DNA of 64,000 nt. Origin: Bacteroidales bacterium UBA3297. Lineage in GTDB: Bacteria; Bacteroidota; Bacteroidia; Bacteroidales; Paludibacteraceae. The first letter of the stretch is position 1. Each line of letters starts with the position of its first letter. The notes beneath the pieces are model-generated. The model saw nothing but the letters and a program-made list of their open reading frames with translations, was not told the origin of the DNA and ran no database searches. Below are positions 9,302 to 17,121 of this stretch, piece after piece. Both the position numbers and the translations under genes were made by a program. The stretch spans positions 124,001 to 188,000 of the forward strand of contig DETD01000001.1 of assembly GCA_002362105.1 (NCBI GenBank), written 5' to 3'.

Positions 9302-9988
9302 TTAGGTTCTCGGAGTGTCCGTAAAGACGAGTTTCACCAAACCTCCTCCCAAATCATCCACATATCTGTATGCGTTAAGTGGCGCAGTTGACGGAATAGA
9401 GAAACTGCTTTGTGTCAGACCGCTGAATCGGCTCGGAATAATCCACTCGGCATATCTGAAGGAAGACATCGTCCCATTGAAGAGGGGAGTGTTCGGAAAG
9501 ATTTGCTGTGACGAGTTACCACTAAACCTTGGTGCTTCGACGGATACCGTCTCCAAGTTCTCGCAGTTTTGGAAGATGCCGTCGCCAAACCTAACTAGCT
9601 TTGGAAGAGTTAGCGTTGCGGACTCCAAAGAGGGACAGTCCTTGAATATGTAGGCTGAATTGGCCGAGAGGTTTGGTATCTCCAAATCGACAATCTCCAA
9701 AGATGAACACTGCGTAAAGGCGCTCTGCATATCCGTAGTCGTCCCTAACCCACAGCTGAACTCAGTCAGTGCAGAGCATCCTAGAAAGATAGCCTTGCAG
9801 TTGGAGTTCGTGAGGTTGCAGTTGGTGATGCTTGATATGGAAGTGTTTCCGCTGAATGGATGGACGGAAGAGGTCTGACCGCTGAACCACACGTCAGCAC
9901 CGTCGAAGTCAATCTGAGTGATACTATTCCAATTGCCGTTATTGACAACAGTAACGTTATCGGTGAAAACTTGTATGTCTTTAATCAT
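9302..9988 (-). CDS. Phage BspA-type leucine-rich repeat protein (copy 2)
   Basis: A 228-residue protein. After about 35 residues it shows irregular LRR_5/BspA-type repeats: ISSITNCNLTNSNCKAIFLG, CSALTEFSCG, CSSLEIVDLEIPNL, CPSLESATLTLPKL, CENLETVSVEAPRF. The C-terminal part (SGLTQSSFSIPSTAP, YRYVDDLGGGLVKLVFTDT) is nearly the same as in the gene just upstream, so the two are tandem paralogues. It is the last gene of the late operon, 1 bp after its paralogue, in the place where tail-tip or fibre genes sit. No signal peptide is visible, which favours a virion component over a secreted lysogenic-conversion protein; this is inference. BspA repeats in bacteria often mediate adhesion. Confidence 0.7.
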   Translation of the reverse strand: MIKDIQVFTDNVTVVNNGNWNSITQIDFDGADVWFSGQTSSVHPFSGNTSISSITNCNLTNSNCKAIFLGCSALTEFSCGLGTTTDMQSAFTQCSSLEIVDLEIPNLSANSAYIFKDCPSLESATLTLPKLVRFGDGIFQNCENLETVSVEAPRFSGNSSQQIFPNTPLFNGTMSSFRYAEWIIPSRFSGLTQSSFSIPSTAPLNAYRYVDDLGGGLVKLVFTDTPRT

Positions 9989-9989
9989 A

Positions 9990-10748
9990 TCAAATCGAAA
10001 TTGTGGTGTTATTATTATTGACTGAAACGGTTATTCCGTCAAGAATTGTCTGACTGTCGCTACCCACACGAACTGTATATTTGCTCCTCTGAGTGTTCGT
10101 GAATACTAACCTTACAAGATTATCGCCCAAATCATCCACATATCTGTACGATGAACTTGGCGCAGTGCTCGGAATATCGAAGTCAGTCTGCGTAAGACCG
10201 CTCAACGAAGAAGGAACAACCATTTGGACTTCCGTTAGTGCAGAGCAGTATTCGAACATATTCTGATAGTTTACCATCGACTGACAGTCTGCACTAAAGG
10301 ATTGCAAGGAGTAGCATCTATAGAACATATCTGACGTTTTAGTGCACGCTGAAATTGAAGTGGAGAAGTTTTCAAGCGCAGAATTGGCGAACATACCCTC
10401 TCCATCAACCAAGGTGTCAAGTCCGAACGTGACAGCGCTTAGGTTGCAACCGATAAACATATCCATACCAATTGTCAAGTTTGGAAACCCAACACCGCTA
10501 AGGCTAGACAGCGAGTAGCATCCGCCAAACATAAAGGTGCAGTCCGAATTTTCCACGTCGCAGTTGCTTATTGACACCAAATTAGTGCTCCCACTGAAAG
10601 GATGGACTGTACTAGTCTGTCCGCTGAACAAAACGTCAGCACCTCCGAAATCAATGCTAGTCACGCCACTCCAATTCTCAGAAGCAACAACCGTTACGCT
10701 CAAAGGCTCTCCGCTTAGTTTCAATCGGCTAATTGTTTGTGTTGCCAT
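9990..10748 (-). CDS. Phage BspA-type leucine-rich repeat protein (copy 1)
   Basis: A 252-residue paralogue of the next gene. It shares the N-terminal pattern (ITSIDFGGADVLFSGQTS, VHPFSG), the BspA-like repeats (LVSISNCDVENSDCTFMFGG, CYSLSSLSGVGFPNL, CSALTEVQMVVPSSL) and the block SGLTQTDFDIPSTAP, YRYVDDLGDNLVRLVFTNT. It has an additional C-terminal beta segment ending in NNNNTTISI that the other copy lacks. It follows the 125-aa protein by 12 bp. The role is most likely a receptor-binding or fibre-tip protein of the phage, by position and by repeat type, but there is no direct evidence for binding. Confidence 0.7.
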   Translation of the reverse strand: MATQTISRLKLSGEPLSVTVVASENWSGVTSIDFGGADVLFSGQTSTVHPFSGSTNLVSISNCDVENSDCTFMFGGCYSLSSLSGVGFPNLTIGMDMFIGCNLSAVTFGLDTLVDGEGMFANSALENFSTSISACTKTSDMFYRCYSLQSFSADCQSMVNYQNMFEYCSALTEVQMVVPSSLSGLTQTDFDIPSTAPSSSYRYVDDLGDNLVRLVFTNTQRSKYTVRVGSDSQTILDGITVSVNNNNTTISI

Positions 10749-10760
10749 AGTTAAAGAGAA

Positions 10761-11138
10761 TTAAATTGTTATTGTAACGTTTCCTAACTCGAAAGACACG
10801 CTGTTTCCGTTTTGGTCGATAGCTCCGCTCAGTATATTGGTGTTGGTGTTAAAGACCATTTCCGTGCCGACAAGTTGGTGCTGAACTCCGTCGATAGTGA
10901 GTATCTGATTTTGGTCGTCGAATGAAACTGTCGAACCGCTACCGCTTCCGCCACCGCCATAGCTGTAATCCAAATTTTTTATGCCATTATAATCTTCAGC
11001 AGTGATGCTAAACGTTTCATCGTTAGGAGTGAGTACTACCGAATAACTTTCATTGTTGAAGTTTGCCAAGTAGGCAACAGTTAGAGGTGTGACAGTTATG
11101 GTTCTGCCACTGACAGTTAAATCGTATGTGTTTGCCAT
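10761..11138 (-). CDS. Small phage tail-fibre-associated protein
   Basis: A 125-residue protein. A Gly/Ser linker (GGGGSGSGS) at about residues 61-69 separates an N-terminal beta-rich half (YDLTVSGRTITVTPLTVAYL) from a C-terminal half with IDGVQHQLVG and NGNSVSFELGNVTITI. The C-terminal half recalls the NG-x-DLG elements repeated in the large fibre upstream. The two-domain look with a flexible linker suits an adaptor or tip protein. No family was recognised. It lies between the fibre group and the LRR genes in the late operon. Confidence 0.6.
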   Translation of the reverse strand: MANTYDLTVSGRTITVTPLTVAYLANFNNESYSVVLTPNDETFSITAEDYNGIKNLDYSYGGGGSGSGSTVSFDDQNQILTIDGVQHQLVGTEMVFNTNTNILSGAIDQNGNSVSFELGNVTITI

Positions 11139-11145
11139 TTGTTAC

Positions 11146-11307
11146 TTATGATTTGAAATAATTATACTCTTGTTCTGTGATTTGCAGATTCATACTTCCA
11201 CTTTGCACCATATAAGAGGTCGTGCCGTCCATTGCTGTAAATTCAAATAATTTGCAATTATTGGGATTGATTTGGTAAACATTGCTACCACGAACTATTT
11301 CCTTCAT
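11146..11307 (-). CDS. Small hypothetical phage protein (53 aa)
   Basis: I start this at the Met of MKEIVRGSNVYQI; the longer open frame begins inside a conserved hairpin (11346-11377), which makes the upstream Met unlikely. The protein reads as a small beta domain (CKLFEFTAMDGTTSYMVQSG) and ends in ITEQEYNYF. No family was recognised. It is 7 bp from the next gene, so it is part of the late operon. Confidence 0.5.
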   Translation of the reverse strand: MKEIVRGSNVYQINPNNCKLFEFTAMDGTTSYMVQSGSMNLQITEQEYNYFKS

Positions 11308-11345
11308 ATAAAAAACCATTTTTTCATAAATATAACACCAAGAAA

Positions 11346-11377
11346 GGCGGTACTCCCAAAAAAAATGGGGTATCGCC
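11346..11377. terminator. Conserved hairpin, copy A
   Basis: GGCGGTACTCC and GGGGTATCGCC can fold into an 11-position stem with a few mismatches around an A-rich loop. Almost the same hairpin recurs at 34115-34149, at the other end of the phage. Here it lies between two late genes, so it may be a partial terminator or a stabilising element. Confidence 0.55.
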
Positions 11378-11387
11378 ATTTCTTCAA

Positions 11388-11738
11388 TCAGTCGTCGTCA
11401 ATATCCACCTCGTCCGAATACCACACTAAGTTTTCCTTCACGAAGCATCGCCAGGCATCTTTGTGAGAACTGTTACTTGAGCCTTCCGACTGTAGGTCGA
11501 TGTAGCACAAAACGTGCGGTGGAGGGGTCTTAATGTTCATAGGCAAAAGATTCCAATCCACGTGTGAGTTATTCAAGTCCCTTGTCCCTACAGCATTGCG
11601 AAGCGAGCCGTCCGACACTTTTACGTATGAGAAAGCTACCACTCCCATTTGCAATCTTGTTTCCAAGTCTTCCCAATCAACATTTGAGAAAGTATTTTTT
11701 TCAAACCGTACCTTCATTTTGATAACTTTTTCTTTCAT
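11388..11738 (-). CDS. Small SH3-barrel-like (DUF2693-type) phage protein
   Basis: A 116-residue protein whose core VVAFSYVKVSDGSLRNAVGTRDLN resembles the F-x-K-x-DG-x-R-x-A-x-GTR pattern of small SH3-barrel proteins (DUF2693) that are common in Bacteroidales mobile elements. WRCFVKENLV further on fits the last strand. The function of that family is not known to me. A second Met at position 8 is an alternative start. Hairpins flank the gene on both sides (11346-11377 and 11753-11776). Confidence 0.55.
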   Translation of the reverse strand: MKEKVIKMKVRFEKNTFSNVDWEDLETRLQMGVVAFSYVKVSDGSLRNAVGTRDLNNSHVDWNLLPMNIKTPPPHVLCYIDLQSEGSSNSSHKDAWRCFVKENLVWYSDEVDIDDD

Positions 11739-11752
11739 CTTAAATATTAAAA

Positions 11753-11776
11753 CCGCCCCCCACTAGAAAGGGGCGG
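11753..11776. terminator. GC-rich hairpin after the tail fibre gene
   Basis: CCGCCCC pairs with GGGGCGG around a 10-nt loop, 7 bp beyond the stop of the large fibre gene on the minus strand. It has only a short A/T flank, so it may be a weak terminator or mRNA end. Confidence 0.5.
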
Positions 11777-11782
11777 AAGATA

Positions 11783-14700
11783 TCAACACGGACTCCAAAA
11801 ACAGTTCGATGCGTTCTCAAAATTCCACCTAAATCGGAAAATCCTCACACTGCCACTCGGAATGGTGAAAGAGCCCAAATTGAAGTCTTTGGCATAAGTA
11901 ATCGAGTAGTTGCCGTAAGAACCGCTCGGAGTTGCGAAAGTTATGGTCTTGTCAGCGCTCGTGTTATTGTCAACCTTGATTAGCTTCTCCAATTTATCGA
12001 TAAACGGAGAGGAAGGAGGAACTAGTTGGAGCACTTGGTTGTCGAGCCAATAGTTGATGTACACGATACTGTTGTTGGCTAGCAATTGCCAATCAGGGTT
12101 TACACCCACGCTGTTCCACAAGAACGAGTATTGGCTATTCGATGACCACTTGTTGCCGATAGATACCGTCGTCGAGGAAGAAGGAGCGTTCACTGACTGC
12201 AGATGTACACCCTCCTCGAAGGTGTTGGCGCTGATGGAGTGATAGCCGTCGTCTTCCAATATCTCGAAACTTCCCTTGAAGACCTTCGCATTGAACTTGG
12301 ACGCTTGGAAGTATACGATTGCATTCTGTGGCGAATGGTAAACATTGAGACGTCCGTTTGAATGCAGTACTTTGCAGACCGTATAGTTTTCACCGCTAAC
12401 AGAAATAACAGAATTAGTAGCAATCTTAAACGTGGTATTATCTTCAGTCACAACCTCTATCAGCGACTGTGGCTTGATTGAAATCTCCCTCCAATCCGAC
12501 GAACTCGCAGAGAACTGCAAGTTCCAATAGACATCCCCCAAATCGATAACTCCATTATTAGGATTGAACGAATTGCCGTTCACCTTCACGCTCCTCGGCA
12601 AATTGCCTAGGTCTGCGACACGTTGGTTTGCCGTAACCTCCGAAGTGAAGTCGTAGTACTGACCGTTGACTTTGACACGTGGGACTTGAAGTTCAATAAT
12701 GCCGTCCGAAGATGGGAAGCAGTAAACACCCCAATTGTTGAAATGCAAACCTTGGAAGAGTTGGTTATTAGTGCCGTCGATGGTCAGAACGCTCGTACCG
12801 CTGTTATACGATACTATACTGCCTTGGCTTTGCGGAATGTCTATACCAAATATTTTCCTATTGTTTCCGCTAAAATCGATAACGGTATACGAGAAAGCCG
12901 AGAGTTTCTTGTTCGCTGAATCCAACCTCAATACATCATTTCCCAATTGTGTTTGTGCGAGATTATATCCGTTACTTGTCACAACGTCGTTTGGCAATGA
13001 ATAGTTGATTTCCACGTTACCGCTGATGTCGGTTGTGATAGCGCTACCGTTGAAGGTGATACCCTTGACGTAGTTCGGCAGTCTGAAAGTACTTCCAAGT
13101 TGTGGAATGCCATTGCCTAGGGAATCCTCAATAATTGTGCATACTCTAATGCCGAGGACTCTAATGTTGAATCCGTTTCTTGAAGCTACCGTATTTCCAT
13201 ATCCGTCATACATCGAATACATCGAATCGGCATAGTCAGCATAGACAAGTTCTTTAGGTAGTTCACCACCGCCACCGATATTTCCCAAATCAACCACGTT
13301 GGAACTGTTGAAGTTGAAGGTGTTGCCGTTGACGATAACAGAGAACCTTCCCAAATCTATTTGGTTCGGAGTGCTTTGTGACGGTATATGGCTCTGACCG
13401 TTAACGACAACCTCGTTTATAGAATGGTCGGCAAAGTAATCCAATACGAAGTTTGTGCTTGCAAGGCTCTCGCTCGCTGTATTGCTGATTGCAGACAAAG
13501 TCTTCTGCTCAACATTTACCGCTCCGTTGCGCCATTCCTTGGACACCCAAAGTTTATACAAAGGGTCGCACACGTTACCCAAATCGATAACTCCTAAATT
13601 GCTAGGCTCGAACGAATTGCCGTTCATCTCGATGCTCCTAACCCTTCCGCCCTCGCTCACAGCCGTGTCTACATAGTCAGTAATCGCCTTCAATGAAGGG
13701 TAGAAAATCTGAGAGTCCTTATTATTATTAGTAATCGCACCTACCTTGTTTGAAGTCACCTCGTACTCTTTCTTAGTTGTATAAGACCAACTATAGTTCT
13801 GACTGTCAACATATGATAGCACAGCCATCTCGCCTTGTCCGAGCGTATCGCTCACAGCCGTCCAAGAGTTGGTACTGTCACTGACTTCTATCACAGTATC
13901 ATCATTGACCGCAACGAAGTATAGTATGGTAGGTGTCATCACCTCGTCAGAGAAGGAGAAAGAGGTAGTACCGCTTTCCAAGAGGTTGTACTTGAAGACT
14001 TCCAATCCCTCGAAAGTCGTAGAATACGAGTTTGTGTCTATGCCGATATAGTCGTCCTTCTCAGTGTACGAAGTCATAAAGACGTCCATTTCTATAAGGT
14101 TGGCCTCATTGAAACCGTAATCGTCAATTGGCGTACCCATAGGAAGGAAAGCGCCTTGCAGAACCTCGAAAGTGCCGTTGAAGGCGATGTTCTGCATTCC
14201 CTTGACAACAAGGTAGCCGTTATAAGACTTCTGATAAATCTTGATTAATGTTGCGAGGTTTGGATTGGTCGTAACAGCCCCATAAGAATAACCGTTCCTA
14301 GTCACATAGATGTCACCTCCGTACGAAGAGTTGTAGACAGAAAGTTGGACGTTGATTTTCACAGAACCGTTCGGAAGTCCTATGTAGTACCACTGCTGAG
14401 TTGGGTACGTTTGAGTGAAGAATCTGTGTGGGGAAGAAAGGCTGAAAACGCTCCTATCCTCTTTCAGCACCGAACCCTTTGGAAGAAGGTTGCCGTTGAT
14501 ATCAGTTTCGGAAAGGTGGTTCTCCACGTAATGCAAACCTTCAATTCCGTTCGGAATATCGATTGAGCCGATATCCACAAGCCCTTGGTTATCCTCAGTC
14601 GCAGTCCTATCCTCTCCATTGATTTGGACGTGGACGCTGACACGCTTATCCTCCAATGCGTCGATATCAGACTGCATCGCATTGATTGCGGAGTTGGTGT

Positions 14701-15220
14701 TCTGCTCCAAGGTATAGACATAGTTGCTAGTGATAGCGCTCTGCAGTCCTTCCTCAGCGTAATCGACAATCGGAAAGTCTTCGACAATCGTGCTCTCCGC
14801 CTTCACGTGAGTGTTTACAAAACAGTCGTTGGCGTCGTCGTACTCCCACCATTCTCCATTCACAAGCCTTGGAGAGAATCCTTGGTTGGACTCTATCGCA
14901 GAGTTGGTGGCATAGGCGGTGATACTATCAACACCTTGGAAGTTTGTCCTATTCACCGCAGTCTGCACACAGCGGAGAGGACCGACAGTTATGGCTATGA
15001 ACCACTGACGGTCTCCTTGCGGAACTCTGAACCAAATAGCTCCGTATCCGTTGTTGGCTGTCTCGTCGATGTTGAAGTCAGTTATCATCGTCCAATCCGT
15101 CTCGCTATCGCCAACCAATCGGTGCTTTAGAAAGACGGACGTTATCAGTTGCCTTCGCAACTTTATCGGCTCGTCGTTGTCGTCAACGAGAGTGAATTTT
15201 ACATTGTATAAGATATCCAT
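11783..15220 (-). CDS. Large phage tail fibre / tail spike-like protein
   Basis: An 1145-residue beta-rich protein without signal peptide. The N-terminal 150 residues (MDILYNVKFTLVDDNDEPIK) probably attach to the tail. A short element of the form VNG-x-x-F-x(5-9)-VIDLG recurs at least six times, near residues 197 (INGEDRT, VDIG), 528 (MNGNSFEPSN, VIDLG), 605 (VNGQSH, QIDLG), 630 (VNGNTFNFN, VVDLG), 855 (VNGQYYDF, VADLG) and 878 (VNGNSFNPN, VIDLG). Such repeats are usual in trimeric fibres. The C-terminus (VRIFRFRWNFENASNCFWSP) probably forms the tip. It follows the 207-aa protein after a hairpin-containing spacer of 172 bp. It probably sets host range. Confidence 0.75.
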   Translation of the reverse strand: MDILYNVKFTLVDDNDEPIKLRRQLITSVFLKHRLVGDSETDWTMITDFNIDETANNGYGAIWFRVPQGDRQWFIAITVGPLRCVQTAVNRTNFQGVDSITAYATNSAIESNQGFSPRLVNGEWWEYDDANDCFVNTHVKAESTIVEDFPIVDYAEEGLQSAITSNYVYTLEQNTNSAINAMQSDIDALEDKRVSVHVQINGEDRTATEDNQGLVDIGSIDIPNGIEGLHYVENHLSETDINGNLLPKGSVLKEDRSVFSLSSPHRFFTQTYPTQQWYYIGLPNGSVKINVQLSVYNSSYGGDIYVTRNGYSYGAVTTNPNLATLIKIYQKSYNGYLVVKGMQNIAFNGTFEVLQGAFLPMGTPIDDYGFNEANLIEMDVFMTSYTEKDDYIGIDTNSYSTTFEGLEVFKYNLLESGTTSFSFSDEVMTPTILYFVAVNDDTVIEVSDSTNSWTAVSDTLGQGEMAVLSYVDSQNYSWSYTTKKEYEVTSNKVGAITNNNKDSQIFYPSLKAITDYVDTAVSEGGRVRSIEMNGNSFEPSNLGVIDLGNVCDPLYKLWVSKEWRNGAVNVEQKTLSAISNTASESLASTNFVLDYFADHSINEVVVNGQSHIPSQSTPNQIDLGRFSVIVNGNTFNFNSSNVVDLGNIGGGGELPKELVYADYADSMYSMYDGYGNTVASRNGFNIRVLGIRVCTIIEDSLGNGIPQLGSTFRLPNYVKGITFNGSAITTDISGNVEINYSLPNDVVTSNGYNLAQTQLGNDVLRLDSANKKLSAFSYTVIDFSGNNRKIFGIDIPQSQGSIVSYNSGTSVLTIDGTNNQLFQGLHFNNWGVYCFPSSDGIIELQVPRVKVNGQYYDFTSEVTANQRVADLGNLPRSVKVNGNSFNPNNGVIDLGDVYWNLQFSASSSDWREISIKPQSLIEVVTEDNTTFKIATNSVISVSGENYTVCKVLHSNGRLNVYHSPQNAIVYFQASKFNAKVFKGSFEILEDDGYHSISANTFEEGVHLQSVNAPSSSTTVSIGNKWSSNSQYSFLWNSVGVNPDWQLLANNSIVYINYWLDNQVLQLVPPSSPFIDKLEKLIKVDNNTSADKTITFATPSGSYGNYSITYAKDFNLGSFTIPSGSVRIFRFRWNFENASNCFWSPC

Positions 15221-15280
15221 TAGTACTATGGTTTTCTAGTAAATACCGTTTCACCAAAAAATACGGCTAACGAACGTTGA

Positions 15281-15352
15281 ATAACGCCAATTTTGGCGTT
15301 ATCTCTTTTTCACACAAAAAAAGGCACTACACATTAATTGTGCAATGCCTTA
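15281..15352. terminator. Two hairpins upstream of the fibre gene
   Basis: A perfect 10-bp stem (ATAACGCCAA, TT loop, TTGGCGTTAT) is followed by a second hairpin of AAGGCA and TGCCTT with a T run. Both lie between the 207-aa gene and the fibre gene and could cut fibre transcription relative to capsid genes. Confidence 0.6.
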
Positions 15353-15392
15353 ATATTAAAACAGTTAAATGGTATAAGTTGGAGTCTGAACT

Positions 15393-16016
15393 TTAATCCC
15401 TATCGGCAAGGCTCTCATAGAGAGTTGCGGTAGCCGAAGCCGAATAAGTGTCGTTGTTCTTGGCAATCAAGAAGTACATCGGCATAGAGCTCTTCGACTC
15501 AACAAGGTTGATGTTCCAAGCGTTGCCGACAGAATCAGAATATGGGTCGTTGTCCATAGCGGAACACTCGAGACCGTTTTCCAATCCATATATTCTATAT
15601 TCAGCGCCACCGTCAACGAGAGCCTCAGCGCTTGCGCCCTTGTATCTCTGACGAGTGATTGCTACAAAGTTGCCGTTTAGGATTGCTTGCAACTGTTTGG
15701 CGGACAAAGGGTCTGACGACCAAATATTGAAAGCCACGGTGTTGGACACGAACGAACGAAAGTCACCTTCCGCTAAAGAAGTTTGTGTACCGTTGAACGC
15801 ATTTTTCAGCTGAAAAACGAAAGCGCCCTTCTTGCCGTCCTTAAGAGCGAAACCATTGACAACAGACGGATAGTCAGTGTCGTAGCTGACAGACGACCAA
15901 TCGATGTCCGCTCTGTTGATAAGGATGAGCTCATTCTCAAATCCTTCGGCAACGTTGCAGACAACATTAACGTTATCCAAATCGTAATCAACAAGATTAC
16001 AGATGTTTGTGCTCAT
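15393..16016 (-). CDS. Phage structural protein, possible major tail protein
   Basis: A 207-residue protein directly after the major capsid gene, set off by hairpins on both sides as highly expressed virion genes often are. It starts MSTNICNLVDYDLDNVNV and has a mixed alpha/beta pattern with ALKDGKKGAFVFQLKNAF and LSAKQLQAILNGNFVAITRQ. It ends in ATATLYESLADRD. No recognised family. Position and size would suit a tail-tube subunit, which is otherwise missing in this phage, but a head-decoration protein is an equal possibility. Confidence 0.45.
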   Translation of the reverse strand: MSTNICNLVDYDLDNVNVVCNVAEGFENELILINRADIDWSSVSYDTDYPSVVNGFALKDGKKGAFVFQLKNAFNGTQTSLAEGDFRSFVSNTVAFNIWSSDPLSAKQLQAILNGNFVAITRQRYKGASAEALVDGGAEYRIYGLENGLECSAMDNDPYSDSVGNAWNINLVESKSSMPMYFLIAKNNDTYSASATATLYESLADRD

Positions 16017-16052
16017 TTTCTATATAGTGAGTTTTGTGATTATTCTAAGAAT

Positions 16053-16098
16053 AACACTGCCAACCCCCCTCTTTAGGACAAGAAGGGGGAACAGTGTT
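16053..16098. terminator. Hairpin after the major capsid gene
   Basis: AACACTG and CAGTGTT enclose a second stem of C and G runs. It lies 7 bp past the capsid stop on the minus strand, where it may stabilise the abundant capsid message or act as a partial terminator. Confidence 0.6.
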
Positions 16099-16104
16099 TG
16101 TTTT

Positions 16105-17094
16105 TTAGTAAGCCATTACAAAGTTGTCGTTAACTGCAATGATAGCACCGCTGTTGAACTCAACCTTTGCCTTGACGTCGTTGTCGTCCTTGCTGAACCA
16201 AACATCAGCCTTGAAAGAGGTATCTTCGTTCTCACGAGTGCCGATGCCGATAGAGAGTTTGGTAGAGGCGAAGATGATGGCACGCTTGCCGTAGAACTTG
16301 TCTCCACTTACCATCTGTTCCAAAATCTTGTCGATGTAAGGGTTGACAATCAGTTTGTAGCCGTCGAAGTTGTATGCCTTGTAGCCACCCTTCAACTCCT
16401 CGTATTGGGTCTCGTTCCACTTGTTGCCGTTCATACGCATTGCATATGCCAAGTCAGAGTAGAACTTTTGATTGACCATAATATAACCATCCTCTTGCAA
16501 ATCAGCGCTGAACTCGTCAATGACGTTATAAAGGGTATCGATAGCGTTAGTGCCAGTCCTCAACCAAGCCTTTGTGTTGGTGGTAATGCCTACCAATTGG
16601 CTAGCCTTTGCGTCACCGTCAGCAATCAGAGCCTCACCTTGCAAGAGCAGACCGTTGCTTGCGCCAACAAGTCCGTTGGTGGTGTAGTCGCTTGAGTCGG
16701 TAGATTGGAACAGAGTTCTTGCAACCAAAGCCTCGTTGAAGGCCTGCTCCAAGTATTCGCTGACATACTGCATAAACGCCTCGTTCTCGGTCAAGTCGAA
16801 CAGTTTCTGATTGCGCAACAGTTCCTTCTCGAGCTGTTCCTCGCACCACTTCTTATAGATGCCGTAGCTACCAAGAGTCCACTTCTTGCCACTCGAAACG
16901 TTGGCGTCACCGAAGGTAGGGTTGCACTCGGCACTGCCGACCTCGGTGAAAGAGCCTTTTGCGAAGACGTTGACATCATCGCCAGTTACAACGCCTGTAT
17001 AAAGGGTTGCGATTTCGTTCAAGCCGTTCTCCTTGATAAAGGCATCGAAAATATATCTTGCCAACTCAACGGCATATTCCTTTGTTATTTCCAT
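16105..17094 (-). CDS. Phage major capsid protein
   Basis: A 329-residue protein placed directly after the protease gene, as HK97-type coat proteins are. The N-terminal helix (MEITKEYAVELARYIFDAF) and the Gly/Ser-poor, Asn/Asp-rich body fit coat proteins of Bacteroidetes phages. Residues VGITTNTKAWLRTGTNAIDT, DGYIMVNQKFYSDL and GYKLIVNPYID resemble the spine helix, P-domain and axial domain of the fold. It ends in VNDNFVMAY. The size, the hairpin after the gene and its place next to protease, connector and portal support the call; no motif alone proves it. Confidence 0.75.
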   Translation of the reverse strand: MEITKEYAVELARYIFDAFIKENGLNEIATLYTGVVTGDDVNVFAKGSFTEVGSAECNPTFGDANVSSGKKWTLGSYGIYKKWCEEQLEKELLRNQKLFDLTENEAFMQYVSEYLEQAFNEALVARTLFQSTDSSDYTTNGLVGASNGLLLQGEALIADGDAKASQLVGITTNTKAWLRTGTNAIDTLYNVIDEFSADLQEDGYIMVNQKFYSDLAYAMRMNGNKWNETQYEELKGGYKAYNFDGYKLIVNPYIDKILEQMVSGDKFYGKRAIIFASTKLSIGIGTRENEDTSFKADVWFSKDDNDVKAKVEFNSGAIIAVNDNFVMAY

Positions 17095-17121
17095 AATTTC
17101 AATTGAATATTTTAAAAGTTA

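Noticed and set aside
9302..15220. Diversity-generating retroelement in the fibre/LRR region
   Set aside because: No reverse transcriptase gene and no template/variable repeat pair with adenine-specific differences was found.
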